Both the position numbers and the translations under genes were made by a program. Shown here piece by piece: positions 1-8,152 of a stretch of DNA of 64,000 bases (the first letter of the stretch is position 1; each line of letters begins with the position of its first letter). Source of the DNA: Ferruginivarius sediminum (lineage in GTDB: Bacteria > Pseudomonadota > Alphaproteobacteria > Kiloniellales > Rhodovibrionaceae); contig NZ_QPMH01000001.1 of NCBI RefSeq assembly GCF_003344765.1, forward strand, positions 310,001-374,000, read 5' to 3'. The notes under the pieces are model-generated. The model was not told the origin of the DNA, searched no databases, and saw only the letters and a list, made by a program, of their open reading frames with translations.

Positions 1-334
1 CGTCGACGGAATTGACGGCGTTCAGGCGCTCTTGATCGAACAGCAACAGGCCATCGGCGCGAGCGAAAAGATTGACGCGCCCGGTCGCGGCCGTACCGGC
101 CTCGACGTGCGCGCCGGTGCAGGCGGCTGCCAAGCGCCGGGCGGCTTCGTCCTCGCCCAGGTCGCCCGGCTCAAGCCGCGCGACGATCACGGTTTCCACG
201 CCGGCGGCGGTCAGCGCCGCGACGTCGGCCTCACCCAGACGAGTCCCCTTCTTGTAGGTCTTGCCGCCTGCTTCCTGGCTGTGCGCGAGAATCGCGCCGG
301 CCGCTTCGCCCACCGGCACCGTGCCGAAGAACAT
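1..334 (-). CDS. Molybdopterin-binding / nucleotidyltransferase protein, N-terminal part
   Basis: Only the first 111 codons lie in the window; the gene runs off the left edge. It starts with ATG at 334, 12 bases after the xdhC stop and in the same frame, behind a G-rich stretch that could serve as ribosome site. The visible part (start MFFGTVPVGEAAG, then KTYKKGTRLGEADV and a VETVIVARL strand) resembles the start of MoeA/MogA-type molybdopterin-binding proteins fused to a MobA-type transferase. Such proteins close many aerobic molybdenum-hydroxylase clusters and are thought to make the dinucleotide form of the cofactor. The catalytic part is outside the window, so the exact reaction is inferred from context: it is the last visible gene after coxD, coxE and two xdhC-family genes. 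Confidence 0.75.
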   Translation of the reverse strand, partial: MFFGTVPVGEAAGAILAHSQEAGGKTYKKGTRLGEADVAALTAAGVETVIVARLEPGDLGEDEAARRLAAACTGAHVEAGTAATGRVNLFARADGLLLFDQERLNAVNSVD

Positions 335-346
335 GTGCCCCGCCGC

Positions 347-1087
347 CTAGACCGCCGCGGCCTTCTGCTCCGGCGGACGCTTTTCCAGCGGCGGCGCGCC
401 GTGCAGGACCTGGGTCATCTGCGCCAGCGTGGCGATGGCGATCTCCGCCGGCGAGCGTCCGCCCAGCGGCAGACCCAGCGGCCCGTGGATGCGTGACAGC
501 TTGTCGTCGGGAATGCCGGCCTCGGCAAGCCGCTCCAGCCGCTTGGCGTGGGTGCGGGTCGAGCCCAGGGCGCCGATGTAGAAGGCATCGCTGTCGAGCG
601 CGACCTGCAGCGCGGGGTCATCCAGCTTCGGGTCGTGCGTCAGCGTCACGACGGCCGTGCGATGGTCGAGCTGCAACGCGCGCATCGCATCGTCCGGCCA
701 GTCGCTCAACAGGGTGACGTTCGGGAAGCGCTGATCGCTGCCAAAGGCGCGGCGCGGGTCGATGATGGTGACGTCGTAGCCCGCGATCTCGGCCATTGGC
801 GCCAGGGCCTGGGCGATGTGCACCGCGCCGACAAGGACGAGCCGCAGCGGCGGGTTGAACACCTGCACGAACAGATGCCCGTTCGGTTCCGGCAGACGGC
901 CGCTCTTGTCGTGGCGGATGGCGTCCTCGATGCCGTGGAGAGCGGGGGCGGAGAGGACAAGCGCGCCAGCGACCGCCTCGCCCTCGTCGATCAGGGCCTC
1001 GCTGCCGTTTTCCAGGTCGGTGACGAGCGCCACGGCCCGCTTGTGCGCGCGGGCGTCCTGCAGGCGCTCCAGCGTTGCGCGCTTCAT
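347..1087 (-). CDS. xdhC: XdhC/CoxF-family molybdenum cofactor maturation protein
   Basis: This 246-residue protein has a short XdhC_CoxI-type N-terminal part and a C-terminal Rossmann-like XdhC domain. The Rossmann core is visible near residues 80-115 as LVLVGAVHIAQAL followed by YDVTIIDPR, and a conserved FYIGALGSTRTHAKR segment follows near residue 170. Proteins of this family bind and modify the molybdenum cofactor, typically by sulfuration, and deliver it to xanthine-dehydrogenase-family enzymes. The ATG at 1087 overlaps the stop of the preceding short xdhC-like gene by four bases (ATGA), so the two are translationally coupled. Together the two genes match the split CoxF/CoxI arrangement of cox clusters. 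The usual N-terminal CxGG motif is absent here and present in the upstream partner, suggesting shared labour between the two proteins; that is inference. Confidence 0.88.
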   Translation of the reverse strand: MKRATLERLQDARAHKRAVALVTDLENGSEALIDEGEAVAGALVLSAPALHGIEDAIRHDKSGRLPEPNGHLFVQVFNPPLRLVLVGAVHIAQALAPMAEIAGYDVTIIDPRRAFGSDQRFPNVTLLSDWPDDAMRALQLDHRTAVVTLTHDPKLDDPALQVALDSDAFYIGALGSTRTHAKRLERLAEAGIPDDKLSRIHGPLGLPLGGRSPAEIAIATLAQMTQVLHGAPPLEKRPPEQKAAAV

Positions 1088-1446
1088 TCCATCTTCTCGA
1101 CGTAGACTTGCACGGTGCCGCCGCAGGCGAGGCCGACTTCCCAGGCCTGCTCGTCGCTGACGCCGAATTCCAGCAGCTTCGGCGCGCCGTTTTCCATCAC
1201 TTGCTTGGCCTCGTGGACCACCGCGCCCTCGATGCAGCCGCCGGAGACGGAACCCACCATATTGGCGTTCTCGTCCACGACAAGCTGGCTGCCGACCGGG
1301 CGGGGCGAGGAGCCCCAGGTGGACACCACCGTGGCGCGGGCGACCTTGTGGCCCGCCTTCAGCCAGTCCATCGCCGCCGCCAACTCGTCCGCCGGCGCGA
1401 CGGTGCTGGCGCTTTCACCGGCCGTCACTCGATCATCTGTAGCCAT
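1084..1446 (-). CDS. Short XdhC/CoxI-domain protein
   Basis: This 120-residue protein consists of a single XdhC_CoxI domain. The characteristic segment TVVSTWGSSPRPVGSQLVV lies near residues 40-58, followed by the glycine-cysteine motif GSVSGGCIEGAVV and an acidic C-terminal strand. It lacks the Rossmann domain carried by the next gene (347-1087), with which it overlaps by four bases. Its own start lies inside the 3' end of coxE (22-base overlap), so translation of the three genes is linked. It is expected to act in the cytoplasm in loading sulfurated molybdenum cofactor into the hydroxylase. The protein begins with an unstructured Ala/Ser/Thr-rich stretch of about 20 residues. Confidence 0.85.
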   Translation of the reverse strand: MATDDRVTAGESASTVAPADELAAAMDWLKAGHKVARATVVSTWGSSPRPVGSQLVVDENANMVGSVSGGCIEGAVVHEAKQVMENGAPKLLEFGVSDEQAWEVGLACGGTVQVYVEKME

Positions 1447-2690
1447 TCGCTTACCCCTTCCTGGCGGCGCGAAATCGGGCGGCTCAGCGCATCGGCGAGT
1501 TCGCGGAGGCTTTCCAGGTTATGCACCGAGCGGAACTCGTCCACATGCGGCATCATCGCCTGCGCTCCTTGAGATTTTGGCGCATAGCCCTCGTACCGCA
1601 AGAGTGGGTTCAGCCAGATCAGTCGCCGGCAAGACTTGTGCAGGCGTTCCATCTCGCGTTGCAGGCCCTCGGCGTTGTCGCGGTCGAGGCCGTCTGTGAT
1701 GAGCAGCACCACCGCGCCCTGGCCCAGCACCCGCCGCGACCAGTCGCGGTTGAAAAAATGCAGGCACTGGCCGATGCGGGTGCCGCCCTGCCAGTCGGTG
1801 ACCGCCTGACCGACCTTCTCCAACGCCTCGTCCACGTCCTTGGTGCGCAGATAGCGGGTGATGTTGGTCAGCCGCGTGCCGAAGACGAAAGCGTGCACGC
1901 GGTCGCGGTCGTTCGTGACCGCGTGCATGAAGTGCAGCACCATCCGCGAATACTGCGCCATCGAGCCCGAGACGTCGCAGATGATGACCAGCGGCGGCGG
2001 GCGCCGCCGCTGCCGCCGCCACTTGATGGGGATGCTGTCGCGCCCGGCGCGCAGGGCCTCTCGCAAGCTGCGGCGCATGTCGGCGCGGCCGGGCGCGTGG
2101 TGCGGGCGGAAGCGGCGCGTGCGGATCTGGTTCACGGGCAGGCGAAGCCGCTCGATGGCGCGCTTGGCTTCTTCCATTTCCGCGCGCGACATCTTTTCGA
2201 AGTCCATGGTCTGGAGCACATCCTTGTTCGACCATGTCAGCGCCGCGTCGAACTCGTACTCCTCCTCCGGCGCCTCCTCCTCCTGTTGCTCGCCGGGGAA
2301 CTCCTGCTGCATCGCCTCGGCCAGGCGGCGCGACATCTCTTCCTGCTTGGTGCGGTCAAGTTCGGCGCGCACCTCGGGCAGGAGCATTTGCGTCAGGCGT
2401 TCCAGGATGCGCGGATTGCGCCAGAACACATGAAAGGCCTGATCGAACAAGGGCTGCTGGTCCTTGCGATTTACGAACACAGCGTGCAGCGCCCAATAGA
2501 GGTCGTCTCGCCGCTCCAGCCCCACGGCCTGCATGGCTCGGATCGCCTCCAGCACGCGCCCCGGCCCGACCGGCATGCCGGCCGCGCGCAGCGTGCGGGC
2601 GAACAGCATCAGGTTCTCGACCAGCCGGCCCTCGGCCATGGCGAGCTTGCCGTCCCCGTCGCTTTCGCGGCCCTGGGTTTCATCCGTCAT
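1425..2690 (-). CDS. coxE: CoxE-like von Willebrand factor A domain protein
   Basis: This 421-residue cytoplasmic protein has an alpha-helical N-terminal half and a VWA domain near residues 230-400. The metal-ion-dependent adhesion motif DVSGSM (DxSxS) is visible near residue 239, and the later conserved acidic segment LLITDGLDRDN lies near 328. An acidic stretch rich in glutamate (QEEEAPEEEYEFD) sits near 135-150. CoxE works with the AAA+ ATPase CoxD, which is encoded immediately upstream, as a MoxR-VWA chaperone pair. In carboxydotrophs this pair is needed for maturation of the CO dehydrogenase metal centre. The gap to coxD is 20 bases, and the 3' end overlaps the next gene. Start ATG at 2690. 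Confidence 0.92.
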   Translation of the reverse strand: MTDETQGRESDGDGKLAMAEGRLVENLMLFARTLRAAGMPVGPGRVLEAIRAMQAVGLERRDDLYWALHAVFVNRKDQQPLFDQAFHVFWRNPRILERLTQMLLPEVRAELDRTKQEEMSRRLAEAMQQEFPGEQQEEEAPEEEYEFDAALTWSNKDVLQTMDFEKMSRAEMEEAKRAIERLRLPVNQIRTRRFRPHHAPGRADMRRSLREALRAGRDSIPIKWRRQRRRPPPLVIICDVSGSMAQYSRMVLHFMHAVTNDRDRVHAFVFGTRLTNITRYLRTKDVDEALEKVGQAVTDWQGGTRIGQCLHFFNRDWSRRVLGQGAVVLLITDGLDRDNAEGLQREMERLHKSCRRLIWLNPLLRYEGYAPKSQGAQAMMPHVDEFRSVHNLESLRELADALSRPISRRQEGVSEWLQMIE

Positions 2691-2710
2691 GGGTTACGCC
2701 TTCCAGGCGT

Positions 2711-3640
2711 TCAGATCGATTGGCGCGCCGCCTCGGTGGCCATTTCCTGTTTCACCTGATCCAGGATGCGCCGCGCCTCGCTGCCTTCGACCTTGGCGAT
2801 ATCGTCCTGGTATTTCAGCAGGATGCCCAAAGTATCGTCGATGGCGTCGGGGGTCAGCGCCACCTTGTCGAGCTGGGTCAGCGCGTCGGCCCAGTCGATC
2901 GTCTCGGCTACGCCCGGCAGCTTGAACAGGTCCATGCCTCGCAGCTTCTGCACGAAGGCGACGACCTGGTGCGACAGTTCCTCTGACGCCTTGGGTGCTT
3001 TCACCTTGAGGATTTGCAACTCGCGCTCGGCCGTGGGGTAGTCGACCCAGTGGTAATAGCAGCGCCGCTTCAGCGCGTCGTGAATCTCGCGGGTGCGATT
3101 CGAGGTGATGATGACGATGGGCGGCTGTGGCGCCTTGATGGTGCCAAGCTCGGGAATCGTGACCTGATAGTCCGCCAGCACTTCCAGCAGGAAGGCCTCG
3201 AACGGCTCGTCCGTGCGGTCCAGCTCGTCGATCAGCAGCACCGGCGGGCCCAGCACGTCGGGGCGCAGCGCCTTCAGGATCGGCCGCTCAATCAGGAACT
3301 GCTCGGAGAAGATGTCCGAGGCGAGTTGCTCCCTGTCGCGGTCGCCGGTGGCCTCGGACAGGCGAATCTCCACCATCTGCCGGGCATAGTTCCACTCGTA
3401 CACCGCCGAGGCGACGTCCAGCCCCTCGTAGCATTGCAGGCGCAGCAGGCTGCGGTTCAGGGTCTCCGCCAGGACCTTGGCGATCTCGGTCTTGCCGGTT
3501 CCGGCCTCGCCCTCAAGGAACAGCGGTCGCCCCAGGCTCAGCGAGAGATAGAGGACGGTCGCAAGGCTGCGGTCGGATACGTACTTGCCGTCGGACAGCA
3601 GCGCCTGCGTTTCGTCGACGGATTGCGGCAATTTGGCCAT
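2711..3640 (-). CDS. coxD: MoxR-family AAA+ ATPase (CoxD-like)
   Basis: The 309-residue protein is a MoxR-type AAA+ ATPase. The Walker A motif GEAGTGKTE lies near residues 42-50, Walker B with the sensor acid is LLIDELDRTDEPF near 135, and sensor 1 is IVIITSNRTRE near 175. In the cox system CoxD remodels the apo-hydroxylase with CoxE during assembly of the active site, using ATP. The gene is first of the maturation block coxD-coxE-xdhC-xdhC-transferase and is separated from the upstream ydbL-like gene by about 70 bases. The ATG at 3640 is the only reasonable start upstream of the conserved core. The family assignment is firm; the partner assignment rests on gene order. Confidence 0.92.
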   Translation of the reverse strand: MAKLPQSVDETQALLSDGKYVSDRSLATVLYLSLSLGRPLFLEGEAGTGKTEIAKVLAETLNRSLLRLQCYEGLDVASAVYEWNYARQMVEIRLSEATGDRDREQLASDIFSEQFLIERPILKALRPDVLGPPVLLIDELDRTDEPFEAFLLEVLADYQVTIPELGTIKAPQPPIVIITSNRTREIHDALKRRCYYHWVDYPTAERELQILKVKAPKASEELSHQVVAFVQKLRGMDLFKLPGVAETIDWADALTQLDKVALTPDAIDDTLGILLKYQDDIAKVEGSEARRILDQVKQEMATEAARQSI

Positions 3641-3711
3641 ACGCGCGGTCTCCCAAGCTGATCGCGTTGCTTGCTAGCAGACCGCGACAGGCGCAGACAA
3701 GGCGCTCTCAC

Positions 3712-4059
3712 TTATTTACGCGTGTAGGCGCCGCTTGGCTGCTTGAAATATGTCCCCTTGGGCGCGCTTTCCAGGATTTGCTGGGCATAGACCTTCCCGA
3801 CGGCGTCGGCGGAGATGTTCTGCTCCTTTGCGCGCTGCTCGTACAACTGGCGGCGCTTGGCGTTGACTTCCGAGACGATCTGCTTGGCTTCGGCGGGCGC
3901 GTTCTGCTCGCGTACCTCAACGAATCCGTCGAAGCGTTCGGCGATGACGCCTTCGGCGCGGTATTCATCGAGCGACTTCGCCAGCGCCGGGCCGGGCAGG
4001 ACGGCCAGAAGGGCGAGGGCGGCCAATATCGGGAACAGGAATCGACGCAGTATCGGCAT
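3712..4059 (-). CDS. ydbL: YdbL-family periplasmic protein (DUF1318)
   Basis: This 115-residue protein has a hydrophobic signal peptide (residues about 6-27, ending PGPALA before KSLDEYRAEG). The mature DUF1318 region contains the typical glycine-valine-isoleucine-serine-like segment followed by charged helices (VNAKRRQLYEQRAKEQ). In E. coli YdbL is a periplasmic partner of the YdbH-YnbE envelope bridge, and the same three genes occur here in the same order. The gene starts 15 bases after ynbE ends. The protein is small and the family poorly characterised, so the precise role (chaperone or modulator of the bridge) is taken from E. coli. Confidence 0.85.
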   Translation of the reverse strand: MPILRRFLFPILAALALLAVLPGPALAKSLDEYRAEGVIAERFDGFVEVREQNAPAEAKQIVSEVNAKRRQLYEQRAKEQNISADAVGKVYAQQILESAPKGTYFKQPSGAYTRK

Positions 4060-4074
4060 GGCTCGCGCTCCGCG

Positions 4075-4293
4075 CTAGAAGATGTCGGGGTTTTGCTGGA
4101 TGTCTTCCTCGGCCTGCTTTTCCAGCTTCACGCGGACTTCCGCATCCAGCTTGACGTTAAGGTTGATGGTGATCGGCTTGTCCGGCGCCTCGACCTTGAC
4201 GGTGGGCTGGCAGGCAACGACCCCAAGTACGAGGACGGCGGCGGCGGGAAAACGAATCTGCAGGCGCACGGTGACCTCCTGATCGAAGCGCAT
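4075..4293 (-). CDS. ynbE: YnbE-family outer-membrane lipoprotein
   Basis: The 72-residue product has a hydrophobic N-terminus ending in a lipobox-like VLGVVAC, so the mature lipoprotein begins at that cysteine (about residue 28) with CQPTVKVEAP. A beta-forming stretch (ITINLNVKLDAEVRVKLEKQ) follows, typical of YnbE. In E. coli YnbE is proposed to multimerise at the outer membrane and extend the beta-groove of YdbH. Here it lies 58 bases after ydbH and just before ydbL. The listed ATG gives a charged ten-residue leader; a GTG eight codons in (before RLQIRFP) would give a more conventional lipoprotein signal, so the start is uncertain. Confidence 0.82.
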   Translation of the reverse strand: MRFDQEVTVRLQIRFPAAAVLVLGVVACQPTVKVEAPDKPITINLNVKLDAEVRVKLEKQAEEDIQQNPDIF

Positions 4294-4351
4294 GCTGCGT
4301 CATGCGTGCGGCGAGAACAAGGCCTTCGTGCGGCGGACATGGGCCGGCGGC

Positions 4352-7174
4352 CTATTCCAGCTCGACCGCGCGTTCCAGCAATTCGGTCGTCAGGCGGCGC
4401 CCTTCCTGCAGCGCAGCCAGCAACGGCTCGATATCGCCGGTAAGGTTGATGTTGAAGCGGAACGGATAGCCATCCAGCACGTCCGGGTTCCGTCCTTCCA
4501 TGACGATACCAAGTTCCAAATCGCCATCTGACGGGCGATTCAGGGTCGCTTTCAGCTCCTTGTACTGGAAGTTCTCCAGTGCACGCATCATCAATTGCAC
4601 CTGTTCGCCCCTGCCGGCCAGGGCCTGTTTGGCGCTTTGGATCTGGACCCGGATCACGCCGTCTGATTCGGCCGAGATCTGCCCCTGGTCGACGACGAAG
4701 CCGTTACCGCCGAAGCGCAGGGGAATCTGTCCCGAAAGGACGCCTTCCGCGCTCAACCCCTCGACGTCCAGTTCCTCGAACAGCTTTCGCAAGGACAGGC
4801 CGCGCACGTGGACTGTGGCGTCGGTTTCCGTGTCGAGCCCTTTTAGGGCCAGATCCTCTGCATACAGAAGGCCGTCGGAAAGCGTGCCCTCGATGCGCGC
4901 GACACGAAGGACCGGCCTGGCCTCGTCGTCCGGAACAAGCTGGAACCGAAGGCGGACGTCCGTCAATGGCACGCCCGCCACAACGCTTTTGGCCGTCAGT
5001 TCCTGACCGGGCGGTGTCGTGGTCGGGATCAGGCGCGAGGCGGTCACAGTGCCAGATAACTCCTCGACGCGCGCTTGCGGTGTCTCGAAGCTCAAGGCAT
5101 CGATGCGGGCGACGCCCCCGCTGTTGAAGCCGCCGGGCTGCCAGGTGAGATCGCCGCCGACTTCAACGCTGCCCTCGGCGCTCTCGATGTCGCGCAGCAA
5201 CGGACTGAGCGCTCGCGGCTGCAAGCCGCCGGGACTGAACCGGGCCGTAGAAGGGCCGAACATCATGTCCCCACTTTGGGTTGCCAGGTTGTGGTGTAGG
5301 TCGAGGGGGACTGAGATGTCGGTGCCACGCACGCCGGCGGCGCCTGTCGCCGTCAGGCGCTGTCCGTCCCGTCGAACAGTGAGGTCGACGGACAGCGGGG
5401 CGAAAGCGGCCGGCTGCGCTTCATGCACCAGATTTCCCAGAGAGAGCCTCGCTAGTGGCGCGTCTGGCGTGCCGTAGGTGATGTCCGCGTCGAGTTCGCT
5501 GGCGCTCAGCTTCATGTCGGGCACGCGGATTCGAGCACCTTTCATTGCTGCGGCGGCAACGAGCGAATCGTCCTGGCGGATCTTGAGGTCTATCGGCCCT
5601 GGCGCGGTACTCGCGGTGACGTCCGGTGCATCCACCCGGCGTATGGTACCGCTAAGCGTGCCGGGATCGGCTACTAGCTCGGCCGAGAGGGTTCCATCCT
5701 GCATTATTGCCATGCCGGAACGGATCGTCACTTCGATCGGACCTTCAACGTCGACCACGCCCGTCCTGGGAGGCTCCGGCAGGCGCAGGCGTCCCGCCTT
5801 CGATAGGCGAACCGCGGTTTCCGTTCCTTCACGCTCAATGACGACCGGGCCGTCGAATCCGACATTTTCCAGCACTTGGGGGCCCGCGCGCAGCCGCGCC
5901 AGTTGCACCTCAAGCTGCCCCTCCGCCGTCATGGCGCCGGGATCCAAGCTGGCGTTCCCATCGAAGGCGAGGCGGCCCAATTCGACATCGCCATAGCGCA
6001 GTTTCTCTGCCTCAAGCTTCAGCGGTGCGAGCGTGATTCCGGACATGGCGAAATCGGCCGCGTGCGTGCCGTCGGCGGCGAACTGCGCGCTGGCGTAACC
6101 CTTGCCGAGCGTTGCGCGCAGGCTGGCACGGCCATCCCAACGCCATTCGCCGTCCCGATAGGCTGCTTGCAGAAGCTCACCCGCTTCGGTCCAGGGAGAC
6201 AGGGTGACCTGCTCGAGGCGGGCGAGCATGGAGGCAAAGTCCTGGCCGAGGCCGAATTCCGAAAGGGCCTCCGCGTTGACCTCGGTTGCCGCCGCCGTGG
6301 CGGGCTCGCGCAGGCGCAGCAGGATCTCGCCTTGCCGCACATCGAGAGTGGCCTCGATCCCCGCATCGACGCCGCGGGCGTAAGGCGTCACATCGGCGCC
6401 CTGTAATGACAGGGAAATCTCGGCCGCCGCCGATTGGCGCAAGGCGGCTTGCGGGCCTTCGGGCAGCGTTGTCGGCAGCGTGCCGTCGTAGGTCAGGTGG
6501 AACTCGGCGCGCCCTGATTTCGGTGTTGCTGGCCAGGACGCGGGCCAGGGCACTTTGGCAACGTCGCTCCAGCCCCGCGCGTCCAGTCGTATCGTCGGGT
6601 CTTGCGGAAGGCCTGTTGCTTCCAGGCTAATCTCGATGGCGGTATATGGCGTGTCGGCCTTGCCGCGAAGCGTTGCGCGCAGGCCATCCTCGGCTTCGTG
6701 CAGACGCCCGTCGAATGCAACGTCCACCGTGCCATGCGGACTTGCCGCCGTGACGACGGCGTCCTGCAGGTAGACCTCGGGAAGGCTCGGCGAGGCTGCT
6801 GCTTCTGCCTGCCCGGTGTCCCCGGCAAGCAGGTCTTGAAGCCGCCCGAGCGGCCTGTCCGAACCGAGGTCGAGTTTGAGGCGAAGGCCGTCAAGGTCGA
6901 TGCGTTCGACTCGCCCAGCCAGAACCTGACTCGGCTGGTACATGACCGTGAGGGATCTGGCCGAGGGACCATCGTCGCCGAGATCGAGGCCACGCACCTC
7001 CACGCGTTCCAGCGTCAGGGCCGTCACTTCCAGGCGCGCTTGCCCGAACCCCTGGTGTGCCAGCCAGCGGCGCGCGGCCGCCTCGGCAAGCTCGGTGCGC
7101 CAGAGGATGCCGCCAGTCGCGAGCGCGGCGACGAGGACGACAGCGATCAGCAAGCTCCACAGCAGCACGCGCAT
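4352..7174 (-). CDS. ydbH: YdbH-family AsmA-like intermembrane phospholipid transport protein
   Basis: This 940-residue protein has one N-terminal membrane segment (residues about 3-25) followed by a very long, beta-rich periplasmic region with little internal charge clustering, as in AsmA-like bridge proteins. The last 200 residues contain the YdbH C-terminal domain, visible as a segment around ESAEGSVEVGGDLTWQPGGF and a later SGQIPLRFGGNGFVVDQG. E. coli YdbH is one of three partly redundant proteins (with TamB and YhdP) that carry phospholipid towards the outer membrane. The length is close to that of E. coli YdbH. The gene sits between coxM and coxD, where no envelope gene is expected. A gap of 167 bases separates it from coxM, so it may have its own promoter. 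Confidence 0.85.
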   Translation of the reverse strand: MRVLLWSLLIAVVLVAALATGGILWRTELAEAAARRWLAHQGFGQARLEVTALTLERVEVRGLDLGDDGPSARSLTVMYQPSQVLAGRVERIDLDGLRLKLDLGSDRPLGRLQDLLAGDTGQAEAAASPSLPEVYLQDAVVTAASPHGTVDVAFDGRLHEAEDGLRATLRGKADTPYTAIEISLEATGLPQDPTIRLDARGWSDVAKVPWPASWPATPKSGRAEFHLTYDGTLPTTLPEGPQAALRQSAAAEISLSLQGADVTPYARGVDAGIEATLDVRQGEILLRLREPATAAATEVNAEALSEFGLGQDFASMLARLEQVTLSPWTEAGELLQAAYRDGEWRWDGRASLRATLGKGYASAQFAADGTHAADFAMSGITLAPLKLEAEKLRYGDVELGRLAFDGNASLDPGAMTAEGQLEVQLARLRAGPQVLENVGFDGPVVIEREGTETAVRLSKAGRLRLPEPPRTGVVDVEGPIEVTIRSGMAIMQDGTLSAELVADPGTLSGTIRRVDAPDVTASTAPGPIDLKIRQDDSLVAAAAMKGARIRVPDMKLSASELDADITYGTPDAPLARLSLGNLVHEAQPAAFAPLSVDLTVRRDGQRLTATGAAGVRGTDISVPLDLHHNLATQSGDMMFGPSTARFSPGGLQPRALSPLLRDIESAEGSVEVGGDLTWQPGGFNSGGVARIDALSFETPQARVEELSGTVTASRLIPTTTPPGQELTAKSVVAGVPLTDVRLRFQLVPDDEARPVLRVARIEGTLSDGLLYAEDLALKGLDTETDATVHVRGLSLRKLFEELDVEGLSAEGVLSGQIPLRFGGNGFVVDQGQISAESDGVIRVQIQSAKQALAGRGEQVQLMMRALENFQYKELKATLNRPSDGDLELGIVMEGRNPDVLDGYPFRFNINLTGDIEPLLAALQEGRRLTTELLERAVELE

Positions 7175-7341
7175 GGCCGGTTATCCGGAACCTTCGGGCG
7201 TTCTCATCACCTGAGTAGCTTGGCGTCGCCGCTTCTCGAACGCAAACGGCCGGGCCGCATGGGCGACCCGACCGCTGGCTTGTTTGGACGCTCTCGTTAT
7301 TGGTCTTGTTGGGCACTGCGGAACAGCGCCGATCCCGGCCG

Positions 7342-8139
7342 CTAGGCGGTTGCGGCCTGGACGGCCCGCCTCGCCATGACACCGACGAGGTGGGCACGAT
7401 ACTCCGCACTTGCGTGCAGGTCTGCGTTCAGTTCGTCCTCCGGCACGGTGATGCCCTTCAGCGCGTCCGCCGACCAGTTGCCGGACAGTGCGTCCTCCAT
7501 CTCCTTCACCCGGAAGACGCAGGGCCCGGCCCCGGTCACGGCCACACGGACACCCTGCGGTCCCCGGCTGACGAAGACGCCGACGATGGCATAGCGCGAG
7601 GCCGGGTTGTGGAACTTCGCGTATCCCGCCTTCTCGGGGACGGGGAAGCTTACCTCCTTGACGATCTCGCCTTCCTCCAGCGCCGTCTCGAACAGCGCCA
7701 CGAAGAAGTCGTCGGCCGGGATTTCCCGCTTGTTGGTGCGCACGATGGCGCCCAAACCGACGAGGCCCGCCGGATAGTCGGCCGCCGGGTCGTTGTTGGC
7801 GATCGAGCCGCCGATGGTGCCCCGGTTGCGCACCTGCGGGTCGCCGATGCCGCCGGCCAGCCTTGCCATGGCGGGGATCTTGGCCTGCACGACATCGCTG
7901 CCGGCAACCGCATCGTGCGTGGTGATGGCGCCCACGACGATGTTGCCGCCCTCCTCGCGGATGCCCTTCAGGTCGGCGATGCCGCCGAGGTCGACAATGG
8001 CGGACGGCGCGGCGAGGCGCTGCTTCATGGTCGGCAGCAGGGTGTGGCCGCCGGCGATCAGCGACGCCTCCTCGTTGTCGGCCAGCAGCTTCGCCGCTTC
8101 GTCCAGACTGCTTGGCTTGTGGTATTCGAATCCGTACAT
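7342..8139 (-). CDS. coxM: Molybdenum hydroxylase FAD-binding medium subunit (CoxM-like)
   Basis: The 265-residue protein is a CODH/xanthine-dehydrogenase-family flavoprotein subunit. The two FAD-contacting motifs of the family are visible: AGGHTLLP near residues 31-38 and RNRGTIGGSIANNDPAADYP near 108-127. The subunit passes electrons from the [2Fe-2S] small subunit to an acceptor. It lies 13 bases after coxL in the order coxS-coxL-coxM, so the three subunits are co-transcribed. The C-terminal CODH domain (VTGAGPCVFRVKEME) is intact. Start ATG at 8139. Confidence 0.93.
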   Translation of the reverse strand: MYGFEYHKPSSLDEAAKLLADNEEASLIAGGHTLLPTMKQRLAAPSAIVDLGGIADLKGIREEGGNIVVGAITTHDAVAGSDVVQAKIPAMARLAGGIGDPQVRNRGTIGGSIANNDPAADYPAGLVGLGAIVRTNKREIPADDFFVALFETALEEGEIVKEVSFPVPEKAGYAKFHNPASRYAIVGVFVSRGPQGVRVAVTGAGPCVFRVKEMEDALSGNWSADALKGITVPEDELNADLHASAEYRAHLVGVMARRAVQAATA

Positions 8140-8152
8140 CGGATCGCCTCCG

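Noticed and set aside
1521-2759. Plus-strand open frame of 412 codons
   Set aside because: It lies wholly opposite coxE and has no recognisable domain; the high GC content keeps the reverse frame open. The coxE frame has clear VWA motifs.
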